Source of the DNA: Hyphomicrobiales bacterium
Lineage (GTDB): Bacteria; Pseudomonadota; Alphaproteobacteria; Rhizobiales; Rhizobiaceae
Direction of reading: 5' to 3'
Assembly: GCA_900473185.1 (NCBI GenBank)
Contig: UCKU01000017.1
Span: 166,326-230,325, forward strand
DNA length: 64,000 nt
Position 1 is the stretch's first letter; each line of letters begins with the position of its first letter. Positions 1 to 8,437 of this stretch are shown here, piece by piece. Position numbers and translations under genes: made by a program. Under the pieces are notes generated by a model. The model made no database searches. It was not told where the DNA came from and worked only from the letters and a program-made list of their open reading frames with translations.

Positions 1-1928
1 TCGCCTGTGCGCTTGGACGAACCGAAGCCGATGGCGGCCTTGGCCATTTCCGAAGCACCCGCATTGGTCGTCATGATCAGGATGACGTTGCGGAAGTCGA
101 TCTTCTTGCCGTTATGGTCGGTCAGCGTGCCATGGTCCATGACCTGCAGCAGGATATTGTAGATATCCGGATGCGCCTTTTCGATTTCGTCGAGCAGGAC
201 CACGCAATGCGGATGCTGGTCGACGCCATCGGTCAAGAGGCCGCCCTGGTCGAAGCCGACATAGCCGGGAGGTGCACCGAGCAGACGGGAAACCGTATGC
301 CGCTCCATGTATTCCGACATATCGAAGCGCAGAATCTCGACACCCAACGAGGCTGCAAGCTGCTTGGCGACTTCCGTCTTGCCGACGCCGGTGGGACCGG
401 AGAAGACATAGGCGCCGATCGGCTTGTTCGGCTCGCGGAGACCCGCACGGGCCAGCTTGATGGAGGTAGACAGGGCTTCGATTGCCACATCCTGACCATA
501 GACCACCGAGCGCAGTTCCTGCTCAAGATTTGCAAGAACGGCTTCGTCGTCCTTCGAGACGGTCTTCGCCGGGATGCGGGCCATCGTCGCAATCGTCGCT
601 TCGATCTCCTTTTCGGTGATCAGCTTGCGGCGCCTGGAAGGCGGCAGCAGCATCTGGGCAGCACCGGTCTCGTCGATGACGTCGATCGCCTTATCCGGCA
701 ACTTGCGGTCCGAGATGTAACGGGCCGACAGCTCGACGGCCGTCTTGATCGCCTCGTTCGAATAGCGCAGGTGGTGGTACTCTTCGAAATAAGGCTTCAG
801 ACCCTTCATGATCTCGATCGCATCATCGATCGACGGCTCATTGACGTCGATCTTCTGGAAGCGGCGGACCAGAGCCCGGTCCTTTTCGAAGAACTGGCGG
901 TATTCCTTGTAGGTGGTCGAACCGATGCAGCGGATTGCGCCCGAAGACAGAGCCGGCTTCAGGAGGTTCGAAGCATCCATAGCTCCGCCCGACGTTGCAC
1001 CCGCACCGATGACGGTGTGGATTTCGTCGATGAAGAGCACAGCACCGGGATATTCTTCCAGTTCCTTGACGACCTGCTTCAGGCGCTCTTCGAAGTCGCC
1101 GCGATAGCGGGTGCCGGCAAGCAGCGTACCCATGTCGAGCGAGAAGATCGTGGCATCGGCCAGAGCTTCCGGAACCTTGCCTTCGACGATACGCTTGGCG
1201 AGGCCTTCGGCAATTGCCGTTTTACCAACGCCGGGGTCACCGACATAAAGCGGGTTGTTCTTGGAGCGGCGGCACAGGATCTGGATGGTCCGGTTCACCT
1301 CGGCGTGACGGCCGATCAGCGGGTCGATCTTGCCGCCCTTGGCCTTCTCGTTGAGGTTTACGCAGTAGGCCTTCAGTGCATCCTGCTGCTTCTTCGGCCC
1401 GCTTTCTTCCTCGTTGCCGCCGCGTGCGGTCGGCTTGGATTCGGACTCGTCCTCGGCGCCGCGCGGCGGACGGCTTTCGGATACGCCGGGGCGCTTGCCG
1501 ATGCCGTGGGAGATATAGTTCACGGCGTCGTAGCGGGTCATTTCCTGCTCCTGCAGGAAATAGGCAGCATGGCTTTCGCGCTCGGCGAAGATCGCGACGA
1601 GCACGTTGGCGCCGGTCACTTCCTCGCGGCCGGAAGACTGGACATGGATCACCGCGCGCTGAATGACGCGCTGGAAGCCGGATGTCGGCTTGGAGTCCTC
1701 GTCATAACCGGTGACCAGGTTGGAGAGTTCGTTATCGACATATTCCAGGAGCGTTTTACGGAGCGCGTCGAGGTCGACATTGCAGGCACCCATGACCGCA
1801 GCCGCATCGGCATCGTCGATCAGGGCGAGCAGCAGATGCTCGAGCGTCGCATATTCATGGTGCCGCTCGTTGGCAAAGGTCAGTGCCTGATGGAGCGCCT
1901 TCTCAAGACTAGGCGAAAATGTTGGCAC
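1..1928 (-). CDS. clpA: ATP-dependent Clp protease ATP-binding subunit ClpA (3' end outside window)
   Basis: AAA+ unfoldase that feeds substrates, including ClpS-delivered N-degron proteins, into the ClpP protease in the cytoplasm. About 642 residues are visible. They contain the Clp N-domain (residues 1-150), a Q/E/K-rich linker (about 155-185), a first AAA module with Walker A GDPGVGKT near 230 and Walker B LFIDEIH, and a second module with GPTGVGKT near 510 followed by LLDEIEKAHPD. The family is about 750-840 residues, so the C-terminal part lies left of base 1. The start is GTG at 1928 (protein begins MPTFSPSLEKAL), 10 bases after the clpS stop, so the two genes are surely co-transcribed. 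The identification is firm. Confidence 0.96.
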   Translation of the reverse strand, partial: MPTFSPSLEKALHQALTFANERHHEYATLEHLLLALIDDADAAAVMGACNVDLDALRKTLLEYVDNELSNLVTGYDEDSKPTSGFQRVIQRAVIHVQSSGREEVTGANVLVAIFAERESHAAYFLQEQEMTRYDAVNYISHGIGKRPGVSESRPPRGAEDESESKPTARGGNEEESGPKKQQDALKAYCVNLNEKAKGGKIDPLIGRHAEVNRTIQILCRRSKNNPLYVGDPGVGKTAIAEGLAKRIVEGKVPEALADATIFSLDMGTLLAGTRYRGDFEERLKQVVKELEEYPGAVLFIDEIHTVIGAGATSGGAMDASNLLKPALSSGAIRCIGSTTYKEYRQFFEKDRALVRRFQKIDVNEPSIDDAIEIMKGLKPYFEEYHHLRYSNEAIKTAVELSARYISDRKLPDKAIDVIDETGAAQMLLPPSRRRKLITEKEIEATIATMARIPAKTVSKDDEAVLANLEQELRSVVYGQDVAIEALSTSIKLARAGLREPNKPIGAYVFSGPTGVGKTEVAKQLAASLGVEILRFDMSEYMERHTVSRLLGAPPGYVGFDQGGLLTDGVDQHPHCVVLLDEIEKAHPDIYNILLQVMDHGTLTDHNGKKIDFRNVILIMTTNAGASEMAKAAIGFGSSKRTG

Positions 1929-1938
1929 GTTCAGTTCC

Positions 1939-2295
1939 TCACTTCTTTTCCATGACGCATTGCAGCGGATGCTGGTGCTGCCGGGCAAAGTCCATCACCT
2001 GGCTCACCTTGGTTTCCGCTACCTCGTATGTGAATATTCCGCATTCGCCGACGCCGTGGTTATGGACATGCAGCATGATGCGGGTGGCACTTTCCCGATC
2101 CTTCTGAAAAAAACGCTCCAGGATATGGATGACGAATTCCATTGGGGTGTAGTCGTCATTCAAAAGCAGTACGCGATAGAGATTAGGCTTCTTGGTCTTC
2201 GGCTTGGTGCGCGTGATGACCGAGGTTCGATTTCCGTTATCCCCGTTCCTTTCGCTGTCGTTTTGCATCCGGATCGGTCTGGCGATCATTGTCAT
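1939..2295 (-). CDS. clpS: ATP-dependent Clp protease adaptor ClpS
   Basis: Adaptor of 118 residues that binds N-terminal Leu, Phe, Trp or Tyr and hands the protein to ClpA. A basic, disordered N-terminal extension (residues 1-35) precedes the ClpS core with YRVLLLNDDYTPMEFV, then the HVHNHGVGECG segment and the EVAETKV segment that line the N-degron pocket and ClpA interface. It lies directly upstream of clpA on the same strand with a 10-base gap. Alphaproteobacteria often carry two ClpS paralogs. This one is the clpA-linked form, usually called ClpS1; the numbering is inferred from context. Confidence 0.95.
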   Translation of the reverse strand: MTMIARPIRMQNDSERNGDNGNRTSVITRTKPKTKKPNLYRVLLLNDDYTPMEFVIHILERFFQKDRESATRIMLHVHNHGVGECGIFTYEVAETKVSQVMDFARQHQHPLQCVMEKK

Positions 2296-2481
2296 TCATT
2301 CCTCAATCAATCCGGCAGGCAGCATGGGAGGGGTGCTTTCCCGACGAATATCTGAAACCCTAAGGTAGTTCATAATAGAGCGATTTTAAGCCCCTTGTTT
2401 CCGACTGCAATCACAATTCCGCAGGACTTGACGCAAAGGCCAAAAAAGTCTGCGTAAAAACCAGGGCGCGGTTCGGGAAAC

Positions 2482-2517
2482 AAAAAAGACCGGCCGCAAA
2501 TGCGGTGCCGGTCTTTG
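2482..2517 (-). terminator. Terminator after the phasin gene
   Basis: Perfect 10-bp stem AAAGACCGGC (2485-2494) with GCCGGTCTTT (2507-2516) and a 12-base loop. On the minus strand the stem ends in a T-run (A-run on the plus strand from 2482). It sits 36 bases past the phasin stop and upstream of clpS, so it separates the two transcripts. Confidence 0.75.
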
Positions 2518-2552
2518 ATTTTCAATAGGCAGCGCGCAACGCGCCACAAGAT

Positions 2553-2921
2553 TTATGCGGCGGCGGGGGCTACCGGAGTGGCTTTCGAGACCTTGGCGGC
2601 AGCGGCGGCCATCGGTGCTTCGTAGGGCTTATAAGCATTTTTGGCGAGGTCGGCATACATTTCGCCGAGCTTGGTCGCTTCAGAAACGAAAGCCTCATAG
2701 GAAGACTTCGCATAACTGGTCTGCAATTCGAAGGCCGCCTCGAAGCTCTTTAAGCCCGAGAGCGTCTCGAAATGTGTGACGGCATCCTGGAAGGACTTCT
2801 TGGAATATTCGGCCGCCTCGGAGGCAATCGCCTGAAAACCCTTGGCAGTATCGGAATAGCTCTTGAGCACCGAATCTACGGCTTCCTTGCTCTTCCGGTT
2901 TGCATCGTCGAAATTGAACAT
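2553..2921 (-). CDS. Phasin family protein
   Basis: Phasins coat polyhydroxybutyrate granules and control their number and size. The 122-residue protein is predicted almost all helical and charged, begins MFNFDDANRKSKEAVD, and ends in an Ala/Pro-rich tail, all typical of the Phasin_2 family in rhizobia. The start at 2921 is chosen because GGAGGA stands five bases before it; longer in-frame starts lack a Shine-Dalgarno. Terminators on both sides (2482-2517 and 3152-3188) suggest a monocistronic, probably highly expressed gene. The PHA synthase is 23 kb away. Some rhizobial phasin-like proteins have general stress roles, so the granule role is inferred. Confidence 0.85.
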   Translation of the reverse strand: MFNFDDANRKSKEAVDSVLKSYSDTAKGFQAIASEAAEYSKKSFQDAVTHFETLSGLKSFEAAFELQTSYAKSSYEAFVSEATKLGEMYADLAKNAYKPYEAPMAAAAAKVSKATPVAPAAA

Positions 2922-3151
2922 GACCATCCTCCAATTGGCTGTTGCAAGCAGAGGGTAGCTGCAACGCACAAAGAGTCAAGTAGTCTTGTGCATTGCAAAA
3001 CATCCAATGGTTGCGCTTGCTACCGGTGCTAAAGGCCGGTTTTTTGGGCACGTTCGTCTTTTATTGATTTTGCTAAAATATATCAGGCGGCTGCAACCAC
3101 AGGGTTAGCTGAAATTTTAGCGAACCAGCGTATTTGGCGATCGGCGCAAAC

Positions 3152-3188
3152 AAAAAAGCCATGCATCGGCTGGCGACGCATGGCTTTC
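3152..3188 (-). terminator. Terminator after the DUF3126 gene
   Basis: Stem AAAGCCATGC (3155-3164) pairs perfectly with GCATGGCTTT (3178-3187), with a 13-base loop. Read on the minus strand the stem is followed by a T-run. It is 18 bases past the DUF3126 stop. Confidence 0.75.
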
Positions 3189-3205
3189 GATCGATGTGAC
3201 GGCGA

Positions 3206-3409
3206 TCAGAGATCGACGTCGAGAATTGCCATCGAGAAATTGTAGGAACGGTCGCCGTCCTCGTCATCGATGTAGATGACACCCAGAAATTCTTCGCCAA
3301 TGTAGACTTCCGCGGAGTCGTTCTTGCGCGGACGCGCCTTCACCACGATCTGCGGGTTCAGCGTGCGTTTGAAATAGGCGTCGAGCTTCTTGATTTCTTC
3401 AGGCTTCAC
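3206..3409 (-). CDS. DUF3126 family protein
   Basis: Small acidic conserved protein of unknown function, 67 residues from a GTG start at 3409. The core runs KPEEIKKLDAYFKRT, then NPQIVVKARPRKNDSAEVY, and ends YNFSMAILDVDL; this matches DUF3126, which is common in Rhizobiales. The GTG is preferred over upstream starts because GGAG lies seven to nine bases before it and the family begins at this KPEE segment. It is predicted to be one compact alpha/beta domain with no signal peptide. It sits downstream of cysE on the same strand, with 138 bases between, so co-transcription is possible but not shown. Confidence 0.85.
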   Translation of the reverse strand: MKPEEIKKLDAYFKRTLNPQIVVKARPRKNDSAEVYIGEEFLGVIYIDDEDGDRSYNFSMAILDVDL

Positions 3410-3547
3410 TCTTTTGATCTCCGTAAGCGATCTCGGTTGGCCGCTTCTTGCACAGGTCAAGCGGCGCTGTAAAGGTCGCGAACTCGTGTTAGCAGTGACT
3501 GTCTCCACCGGGATCTAGGCGTTTCTACGCATTTTTCCAACAAAAGC

Positions 3548-4381
3548 TTAGATATCGGCGCCGATAACCTGATCCATTACGCGGGCAGGCTCGGAACAGC
3601 CCGCTTCACCGACGACCTTGGCGGGCACGCCCGCCACCGTCGTCTTTGGCGGTACCGCTTTCAGGACGACGGAACCGGCGGCGACGCGCGAGCAGAAGCC
3701 GATCTCGATGTTGCCGAGGATCTTGGCGCCTGCGCCGATCATCACGCCCGTGCCGATCTTCGGGTGACGATCGGCCCCTTCCTTGCCGGTGCCGCCGAGC
3801 GTCACACCATGCAGGATGGAGACGTTGTCGCCGATGACAGCCGTTTCGCCGACGACGAGGCCGGTCGCGTGGTCGAGGAAGATGCCCTTGCCGATACGAG
3901 CGGCAGGATTTATGTCCGTCTGAAAGACGCTGGAGGAGCGGCTCTGCAAGTAAAGCGCGAAGTCGCGCCGGCCGCGGTTCAGCAGCCAATGCGCCAGCCG
4001 ATGCGTCTGCAGCGCGTGGAAGCCCTTGAAATAGAGAACGGCCTCCATGAAGCGCAGGCAAGCGGGGTCGCGATCATAGACCGCCTGGATATCCACGCGC
4101 AGGATCGAACTCCATTCCGGCCAGTCCTCGAGCATTTCCTCAAAGGTCTGGCGCAGCAGGTTTGCCTGCATGTCGGGATGGTCGAGGCGCTCGCAGATGC
4201 GATGAATGACGCATTCTTCGAGCGAGCGATGGTTGATGACCGTCGAATAGAGGAAGGCTGCCAGCACCGGATCGCTTTCCGCAGCGAGGCGCGCTTCTTC
4301 TCGCAGGCTGTCCCAGATGGGATCCATCACCTTCAGCGGATGGGCTCCCTCCAGCGTGCGGATATCCGTCTTAGCGACCAT
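3548..4381 (-). CDS. cysE: Serine O-acetyltransferase
   Basis: Makes O-acetyl-L-serine from serine and acetyl-CoA, the first committed step of cysteine synthesis. The 277-residue protein has the helical SATase N-terminal domain (about residues 10-150) and a left-handed beta-helix of hexapeptide repeats (158-255). Likely catalytic residues are Asp156 in TDINP and His171 in FLDHATG, with His191 in the ILHGVTLGG loop. ATG at 4381 follows GAGGAGG at good spacing. The C-terminal tail is longer than in E. coli; the extreme C-terminus, here ending in Ile, is where CysK binds in the family. An upstream in-frame extension to 4459 is unlikely to be translated. Confidence 0.95.
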   Translation of the reverse strand: MVAKTDIRTLEGAHPLKVMDPIWDSLREEARLAAESDPVLAAFLYSTVINHRSLEECVIHRICERLDHPDMQANLLRQTFEEMLEDWPEWSSILRVDIQAVYDRDPACLRFMEAVLYFKGFHALQTHRLAHWLLNRGRRDFALYLQSRSSSVFQTDINPAARIGKGIFLDHATGLVVGETAVIGDNVSILHGVTLGGTGKEGADRHPKIGTGVMIGAGAKILGNIEIGFCSRVAAGSVVLKAVPPKTTVAGVPAKVVGEAGCSEPARVMDQVIGADI

Positions 4382-4513
4382 TTCCGGCCTCCTCATTTCC
4401 TGTTGGAATGCGATTATATAGAGGAAAACGCCGATAACATAAATGGGTGCCCGCGGCACACCGGTTCAGCATGTTTTTCTTTAAAATCACGTTTATGTCA
4501 CCTGCCGGCGACA

Positions 4514-5299
4514 TCAGCCGGCGGCGACCTTTGCGTAGAATTCCAGTACAGCTTTTTTGAACACCCGGTCACCCACGGCGAGCATGTGGTCGCGGCCGGG
4601 GATATCGAGTGCTTCGGCGTCAGGCATCAGCGCCGCAAGCTCCTGGGGAGAACCGGCAATATCGTCTTTCGTTCCCACCCCGATCAGGGTGGGCGCATCG
4701 ATCTTGCCCATGTCGGCGCGGGCGACCAGATCGCGCGAACCCTTGATGCAGGCAGCAAGCGCCTCACGGTCACTCTTCGTCTGCTCGGCAAAGGCGCGGA
4801 ACATCTGGCCGCGCTGATGGGTGACGTCGGCAAGCGACGGTGCAAGCAGCGCATCGGCGATCGGATCCCAATCGCCCACCCCATCGGTCATGCCGATACC
4901 GAGGCCGCCGAGCACCAGCGAGCGGACGCGGTGTGGATGGGCAAGTGCCGCGAAGACGGAGATGCGGGCGCCCATGGAGTAGCCCATCAGATTGGCCTCA
5001 GGAATACCGAGATGATCAAGCAACGCGATCGCGTCACCAGCCATGAACCATGGCCTGTAAGCTTCCGCATCGCGCGGCTTGTCGCTGGCGCCATGCCCCC
5101 TGTTGTCGATGGCAATGACACGGTAGCCGGCATCACCCAGAGTCTTCAGCCAGCCCGGATGAACCCAGTTGACGCTCGCAGACGAGGCAAAGCCATGGAT
5201 CAGCAGCACCGGCGGGCCGGAGGGATCCCCCTCGTCGAAGAAAGCGAGTTTCAGTCCATCATGGGTGAAGCTTGAAAATGCAGGCGTATTCAGGTTCAT
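4514..5299 (-). CDS. Alpha/beta fold hydrolase
   Basis: Cytoplasmic serine hydrolase of 261 residues; substrate unknown. The fold is shown by the oxyanion motif LLIHGFASS (33-41), the DNRGHGAS strand-turn (65-72), the nucleophile elbow GYSMGA (Ser108), an acid near the TLIGVGTKDD segment, and a late His in PGRDHML. ATG at 5299 has AAGGA seven bases upstream. Similar rhizobial proteins are annotated only as alpha/beta hydrolases, and they resemble esterases and haloperoxidase-like enzymes. It is transcribed away from the zinc-finger gene at 5447; the 147-base gap probably holds both promoters. Confidence 0.88.
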   Translation of the reverse strand: MNLNTPAFSSFTHDGLKLAFFDEGDPSGPPVLLIHGFASSASVNWVHPGWLKTLGDAGYRVIAIDNRGHGASDKPRDAEAYRPWFMAGDAIALLDHLGIPEANLMGYSMGARISVFAALAHPHRVRSLVLGGLGIGMTDGVGDWDPIADALLAPSLADVTHQRGQMFRAFAEQTKSDREALAACIKGSRDLVARADMGKIDAPTLIGVGTKDDIAGSPQELAALMPDAEALDIPGRDHMLAVGDRVFKKAVLEFYAKVAAG

Positions 5300-5446
5300 C
5301 GGGCCGTCCTTGTTTGGCGCGACCATAGTCGAGCGGCCTTTGAGCGTGAAGCCAAAAACTCGCATTGGGGCCTTGCTTTGGCACTACACTTTTCTTTCGA
5401 AGGCCTATAATGTCCGCGCAGAATTTCAAAGCATTCGGAGACAGAC

Positions 5447-5692
5447 ATGGCCGGCCACAGCATTCCCCACTTCCAGAACGACGGCGGTCACCGCGTTATT
5501 GAAGTCGGCGTCAAGGAATTCATGTGCACCGGCGCATCCGCTCCCTTCGATCATCCGCATATCTTCATAGATATGGGCGACGACAACGAGAAGGTCTGCT
5601 CCTATTGCTCGACCCTCTACCGTTACAATGCTTCGCTGAAGTCCAACCAGACAAACCCGCCCGGCTGCGTCTTCCACGTCAAGGCGGCGTAA
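5447..5692 (+). CDS. Zinc-finger domain protein, NDUFS6-like (zf-CHCC)
   Basis: Short protein of 81 residues with the zf-CHCC signature: Cys27, His36/His38, Cys51 and Cys54 in EFMCTG, FDHPHIFI and VCSYCSTLY. The family contains the mitochondrial complex I accessory subunit NDUFS6, and alphaproteobacterial members co-purify with complex I (known from Paracoccus); the role here is inferred. It is 26 bases upstream of the FAD monooxygenase and may share its transcript. Two other complex I accessory subunits are in this window, at 14223 and 45003. Confidence 0.87.
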   Translation: MAGHSIPHFQNDGGHRVIEVGVKEFMCTGASAPFDHPHIFIDMGDDNEKVCSYCSTLYRYNASLKSNQTNPPGCVFHVKAA

Positions 5693-5718
5693 TTTCCCCT
5701 CTTTAGATCGGATATCCC

Positions 5719-6867
5719 ATGCCGGTCGAACATGCCGCCATTATCGGCGCAGGAATTGCAGGCCTGACGGCTGCTCTGGCGCTCGCAAGACGTGGCATCA
5801 GTTCCGATATTTTCGAACAGGCGCCCGAGCTTGCCGAGGTGGGTGCCGGCCTGCAGATTTCTCCCAATGCATCGCGCGTGCTTGCCGAACTCGGTGTGCT
5901 CGAGGGGCTGACCAGCCTCTGGCTCGAGCCGCAATCCATCCGGTTGATCTCGGGCAGTTCGCTGCGCGAACTTGCAGTTGTCCCGGCCGGGAGTTTCGCC
6001 AGGAACCGCTGGGGAGCGCCCTACGGCGTCCTGCATCGCAAGACGCTTCAGAAGGCCCTGCTGGATGCGGTCAGCGCCAATCCGCTCTGCGTGCTCCATC
6101 TCGGAACACGTTTCGAATCGGACTTGCCACAGGGCCGGCGCCCGGCCGATGTCATCATCGGCGCGGATGGTGTCTGGTCCAGATTACGGCAGGCAATACC
6201 GGGCGCACCTGCCCCGCAATTCTCCGGAAATGTCGCCTTCCGTTTCACCATCCCAGAAACAGAGGCGCCGGGCTTTCTCGACCGCACCAGCGTCTCGGCC
6301 CTGCTCGGTTCGTCGGCGCATATGGTCTGCTATCCGCTGAAGGAGACCGGCGGCTTCAACATGGTGGCGATTACCGCCGGCAATATCGCGCCGCAGGCCT
6401 GGCAAGGCGAGCCGACACAGGCTCAGCAGGAGCTTCTGCAGTCACGTTTCCGCCGCTGGCATCCTGCTATTGCCGGCTTGCTCGGACGGCGCAGCGACAT
6501 CACCTTCTGGCCGCTTTTCGAAGCAACACCGGGCAAATGGCAGGACGGTAACAAGACCGTGCTGATCGGCGATGCGGCACATGCCATGATGCCCTTTGCG
6601 GCACAGGGGGCCGCGATGGCGATCGAGGATGCGTTCGAGCTTGCAGCCTTCCTCGCCACCCGGCCGGTTTCCGAAGCCATCTCGCTCTTTGAACGGCATC
6701 GCATGCCACGCGTCGCCAAGCTCCGCCAGCGCGGCGCCTTCAACCGTTTTGCCTATCATGCAAGCGGACCGATCCGTCTCGGCCGGGATATCGTGCTGTC
6801 GCTGAAACCGCCGCAAAGCCTCGCGGCGGATCTCGACTGGATTTACGCCTACCACCCAGTTGGCTGA
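5719..6867 (+). CDS. FAD-dependent monooxygenase (UbiH / salicylate hydroxylase-like)
   Basis: Flavoprotein hydroxylase of 382 residues, class A, expected to use NAD(P)H and O2 on an aromatic or quinone-like substrate. The dinucleotide motif GAGIAGLTAALALARRG is near residue 10, the DG motif appears as GADGVWSRLR near 150, and the GD flavin motif is LIGDAAHAMMPFAAQGAA near 280. The physiological substrate cannot be told from sequence: such proteins are labelled salicylate hydroxylase, 6-hydroxynicotinate monooxygenase or UbiH. The stop TGA directly abuts the stop of the convergent metC gene (palindrome TGATCA at 6865-6870). Confidence 0.88.
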   Translation: MPVEHAAIIGAGIAGLTAALALARRGISSDIFEQAPELAEVGAGLQISPNASRVLAELGVLEGLTSLWLEPQSIRLISGSSLRELAVVPAGSFARNRWGAPYGVLHRKTLQKALLDAVSANPLCVLHLGTRFESDLPQGRRPADVIIGADGVWSRLRQAIPGAPAPQFSGNVAFRFTIPETEAPGFLDRTSVSALLGSSAHMVCYPLKETGGFNMVAITAGNIAPQAWQGEPTQAQQELLQSRFRRWHPAIAGLLGRRSDITFWPLFEATPGKWQDGNKTVLIGDAAHAMMPFAAQGAAMAIEDAFELAAFLATRPVSEAISLFERHRMPRVAKLRQRGAFNRFAYHASGPIRLGRDIVLSLKPPQSLAADLDWIYAYHPVG

Positions 6868-8058
6868 TCAGACGGCGTTTGCCGCAGCAAAGCCGCGCTC
6901 GATATCGGCCTTGAGATCAACGATATCTTCGAGACCGATCTGCAGGCGAATAACCGGACCTTCGGCCGGGGCCCTGGCGATCTTTCGGTCGGAGAGATTG
7001 ACCAGGATGGCAAGGCTTTCATAGCCGCCCCAGGAATAGCCCAGTCCGAAATAAGAGAGCGCATCGAGGAAGGCATGCGCCTTCGGCTTTGCCTTCTGCG
7101 GATCATTGACCTTCAGCACGAAGGAGAAGATGCCGCTGGCACCCTTGAAGTCACGTTTCCAGATGTGGTGCGACGGGAAGCTCGGCAGGGCCGGATGCAG
7201 GACGCGGGCAACCTCTTCGCGGTTTTCGAGCCACGTGGCGATTGCCAGCGCGCTTTCGTAGTGGCGCTCAAGCCGGATACCCATGGTGCGCAGGCCGCGC
7301 AGGATCTGGTAGGAATCATCAGGCGCGCCGCAAAGGCCGAGTGTGCCATGCGTTTCGATCAGCCGCGGCCAGTGTTCGGCATTGGCGGAAATGGTTCCCA
7401 TCAGAATGTCGGAATGGCCCGACGGATATTTGGTCGAGGCATGGATGGATACGTCGACGCCAAAGTCCAGCGGCCGGAAATAGAGAGGTGTGGCCCAGGT
7501 GTTATCCATCAGCACGACGGCGCCATGTTTGTGCGCCACAGCGGCGATGGCCGGGATATCCTGCATCTCGAAAGTATTGGAGCCTGGGGCTTCGGTCAGC
7601 ACGACCGTCGTATTCGGCTTGAAGAGCGTCTCGATACCCGCCCCGGTCGCGGGATCGAAATAGTCGACCTCGACACCCATGCGCTTCAGGATCGTGTCAC
7701 AGAAATGGCGCGTCGGACCGTAGACTGAATCGACGACCAGCACGTGATCGCCCGTCGCGACATAGGCGAGGATGGCGACCGTGACGGCAGCGAGGCCGGA
7801 GGGCACCAGCACAGTGCCGGCCGAGCCTTCGAGCGCATTGATCGCATCGGCAAGGGCGTCGGTCGTCGGAGTGCCGCGGGTGCCGTAAGTGTATTTCTTG
7901 TTACGCGTCTCCATGGACTTGGCGTCGGGAAAGAGCACCGTGGACGCGCGCACCACCGGCGGATTGACGAAGCCGTGATAATCTGCGGGATCGTAGCCGA
8001 TATGGGAAAGACGGGTATTGATGCCGGCGCCCGGCAGGAGATTGTCTAGATCTTTCAT
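6868..8058 (-). CDS. metC: Cystathionine beta-lyase
   Basis: PLP enzyme of the Cys/Met metabolism family, 396 residues. It is expected to cleave cystathionine to homocysteine, pyruvate and ammonia for methionine synthesis. The family fingerprints are SNTFEMQDIP near 160, the aspartate of VVLMDNTWATPLY that pairs with PLP, and the Schiff-base lysine Lys210 in HASTKYPSGHSD. ATG at 8058 is chosen because the protein then begins at the family's usual N-terminus (MKDLDNLLPGAG). Cystathionine gamma-lyase and other relatives share these motifs, so the exact reaction is assigned from overall similarity to rhizobial MetC. It diverges from aapJ. Confidence 0.9.
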   Translation of the reverse strand: MKDLDNLLPGAGINTRLSHIGYDPADYHGFVNPPVVRASTVLFPDAKSMETRNKKYTYGTRGTPTTDALADAINALEGSAGTVLVPSGLAAVTVAILAYVATGDHVLVVDSVYGPTRHFCDTILKRMGVEVDYFDPATGAGIETLFKPNTTVVLTEAPGSNTFEMQDIPAIAAVAHKHGAVVLMDNTWATPLYFRPLDFGVDVSIHASTKYPSGHSDILMGTISANAEHWPRLIETHGTLGLCGAPDDSYQILRGLRTMGIRLERHYESALAIATWLENREEVARVLHPALPSFPSHHIWKRDFKGASGIFSFVLKVNDPQKAKPKAHAFLDALSYFGLGYSWGGYESLAILVNLSDRKIARAPAEGPVIRLQIGLEDIVDLKADIERGFAAANAV

Positions 8059-8437
8059 GTGGGAAATGGCCTTCTGGCGAGGGTATGCAAGGGCCGAACT
8101 CTTGAACCCCGTCGCCATCAGGGTCAACCCCTACAACTTGACGTGATAGCCTCGCCTCGCAAAGCCGTCGGCCTTTACTTCGCGATTTCAGCGCTATTTT
8201 TTCCTCAAGCTAGAGCCCAATTTCTAGCCAAGTGCCTAGAGACGCAGCGTAATCTACCAAAATGCTGAATTTTGCCGCAATTATTGGCCGCGACACTTGA
8301 CCATAGTGACATTTGCGACTGTGATAGACCCACTCGCGCCGGGAGGGTTGCGGGAAACGGGGGAGGTACACGGGCTAGTTCAATCCGGCCACTCCCCGAA
8401 AAGATAAAGATAAGACAACGGAAAAAGGTTGGGAAAA
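8059..8437. other. Intergenic region metC-aapJ
   Basis: This 379-base divergent gap contains no convincing reading frame. It should hold the metC promoter and the aap operon promoter. A weak sigma-70-like pair for aapJ is TTGACC at 8297 and TGATAG at 8322, with a 19-base spacer that is longer than ideal. A purine-rich leader (8385-8437) precedes the aapJ start. I see no sigma-54 TGGC/TTGCT pair and no riboswitch fold I can defend. Confidence 0.4.

Noticed and set aside
114..1955. Long plus-strand open frame (613 codons)
   Set aside because: It is the antisense of clpA, whose minus-strand protein has clear AAA+ motifs; the plus-strand frame is an artefact of high GC.
3764..5275. Plus-strand frame of 503 codons
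   Set aside because: It is antisense to cysE and the alpha/beta hydrolase, both with complete motifs; the translation has no recognisable domain.
8059..8437. Riboswitch or sigma-54 promoter before metC or aapJ
   Set aside because: No TGGC-N7-TTGCT-type pair and no SAM-type fold could be made convincingly from the sequence.
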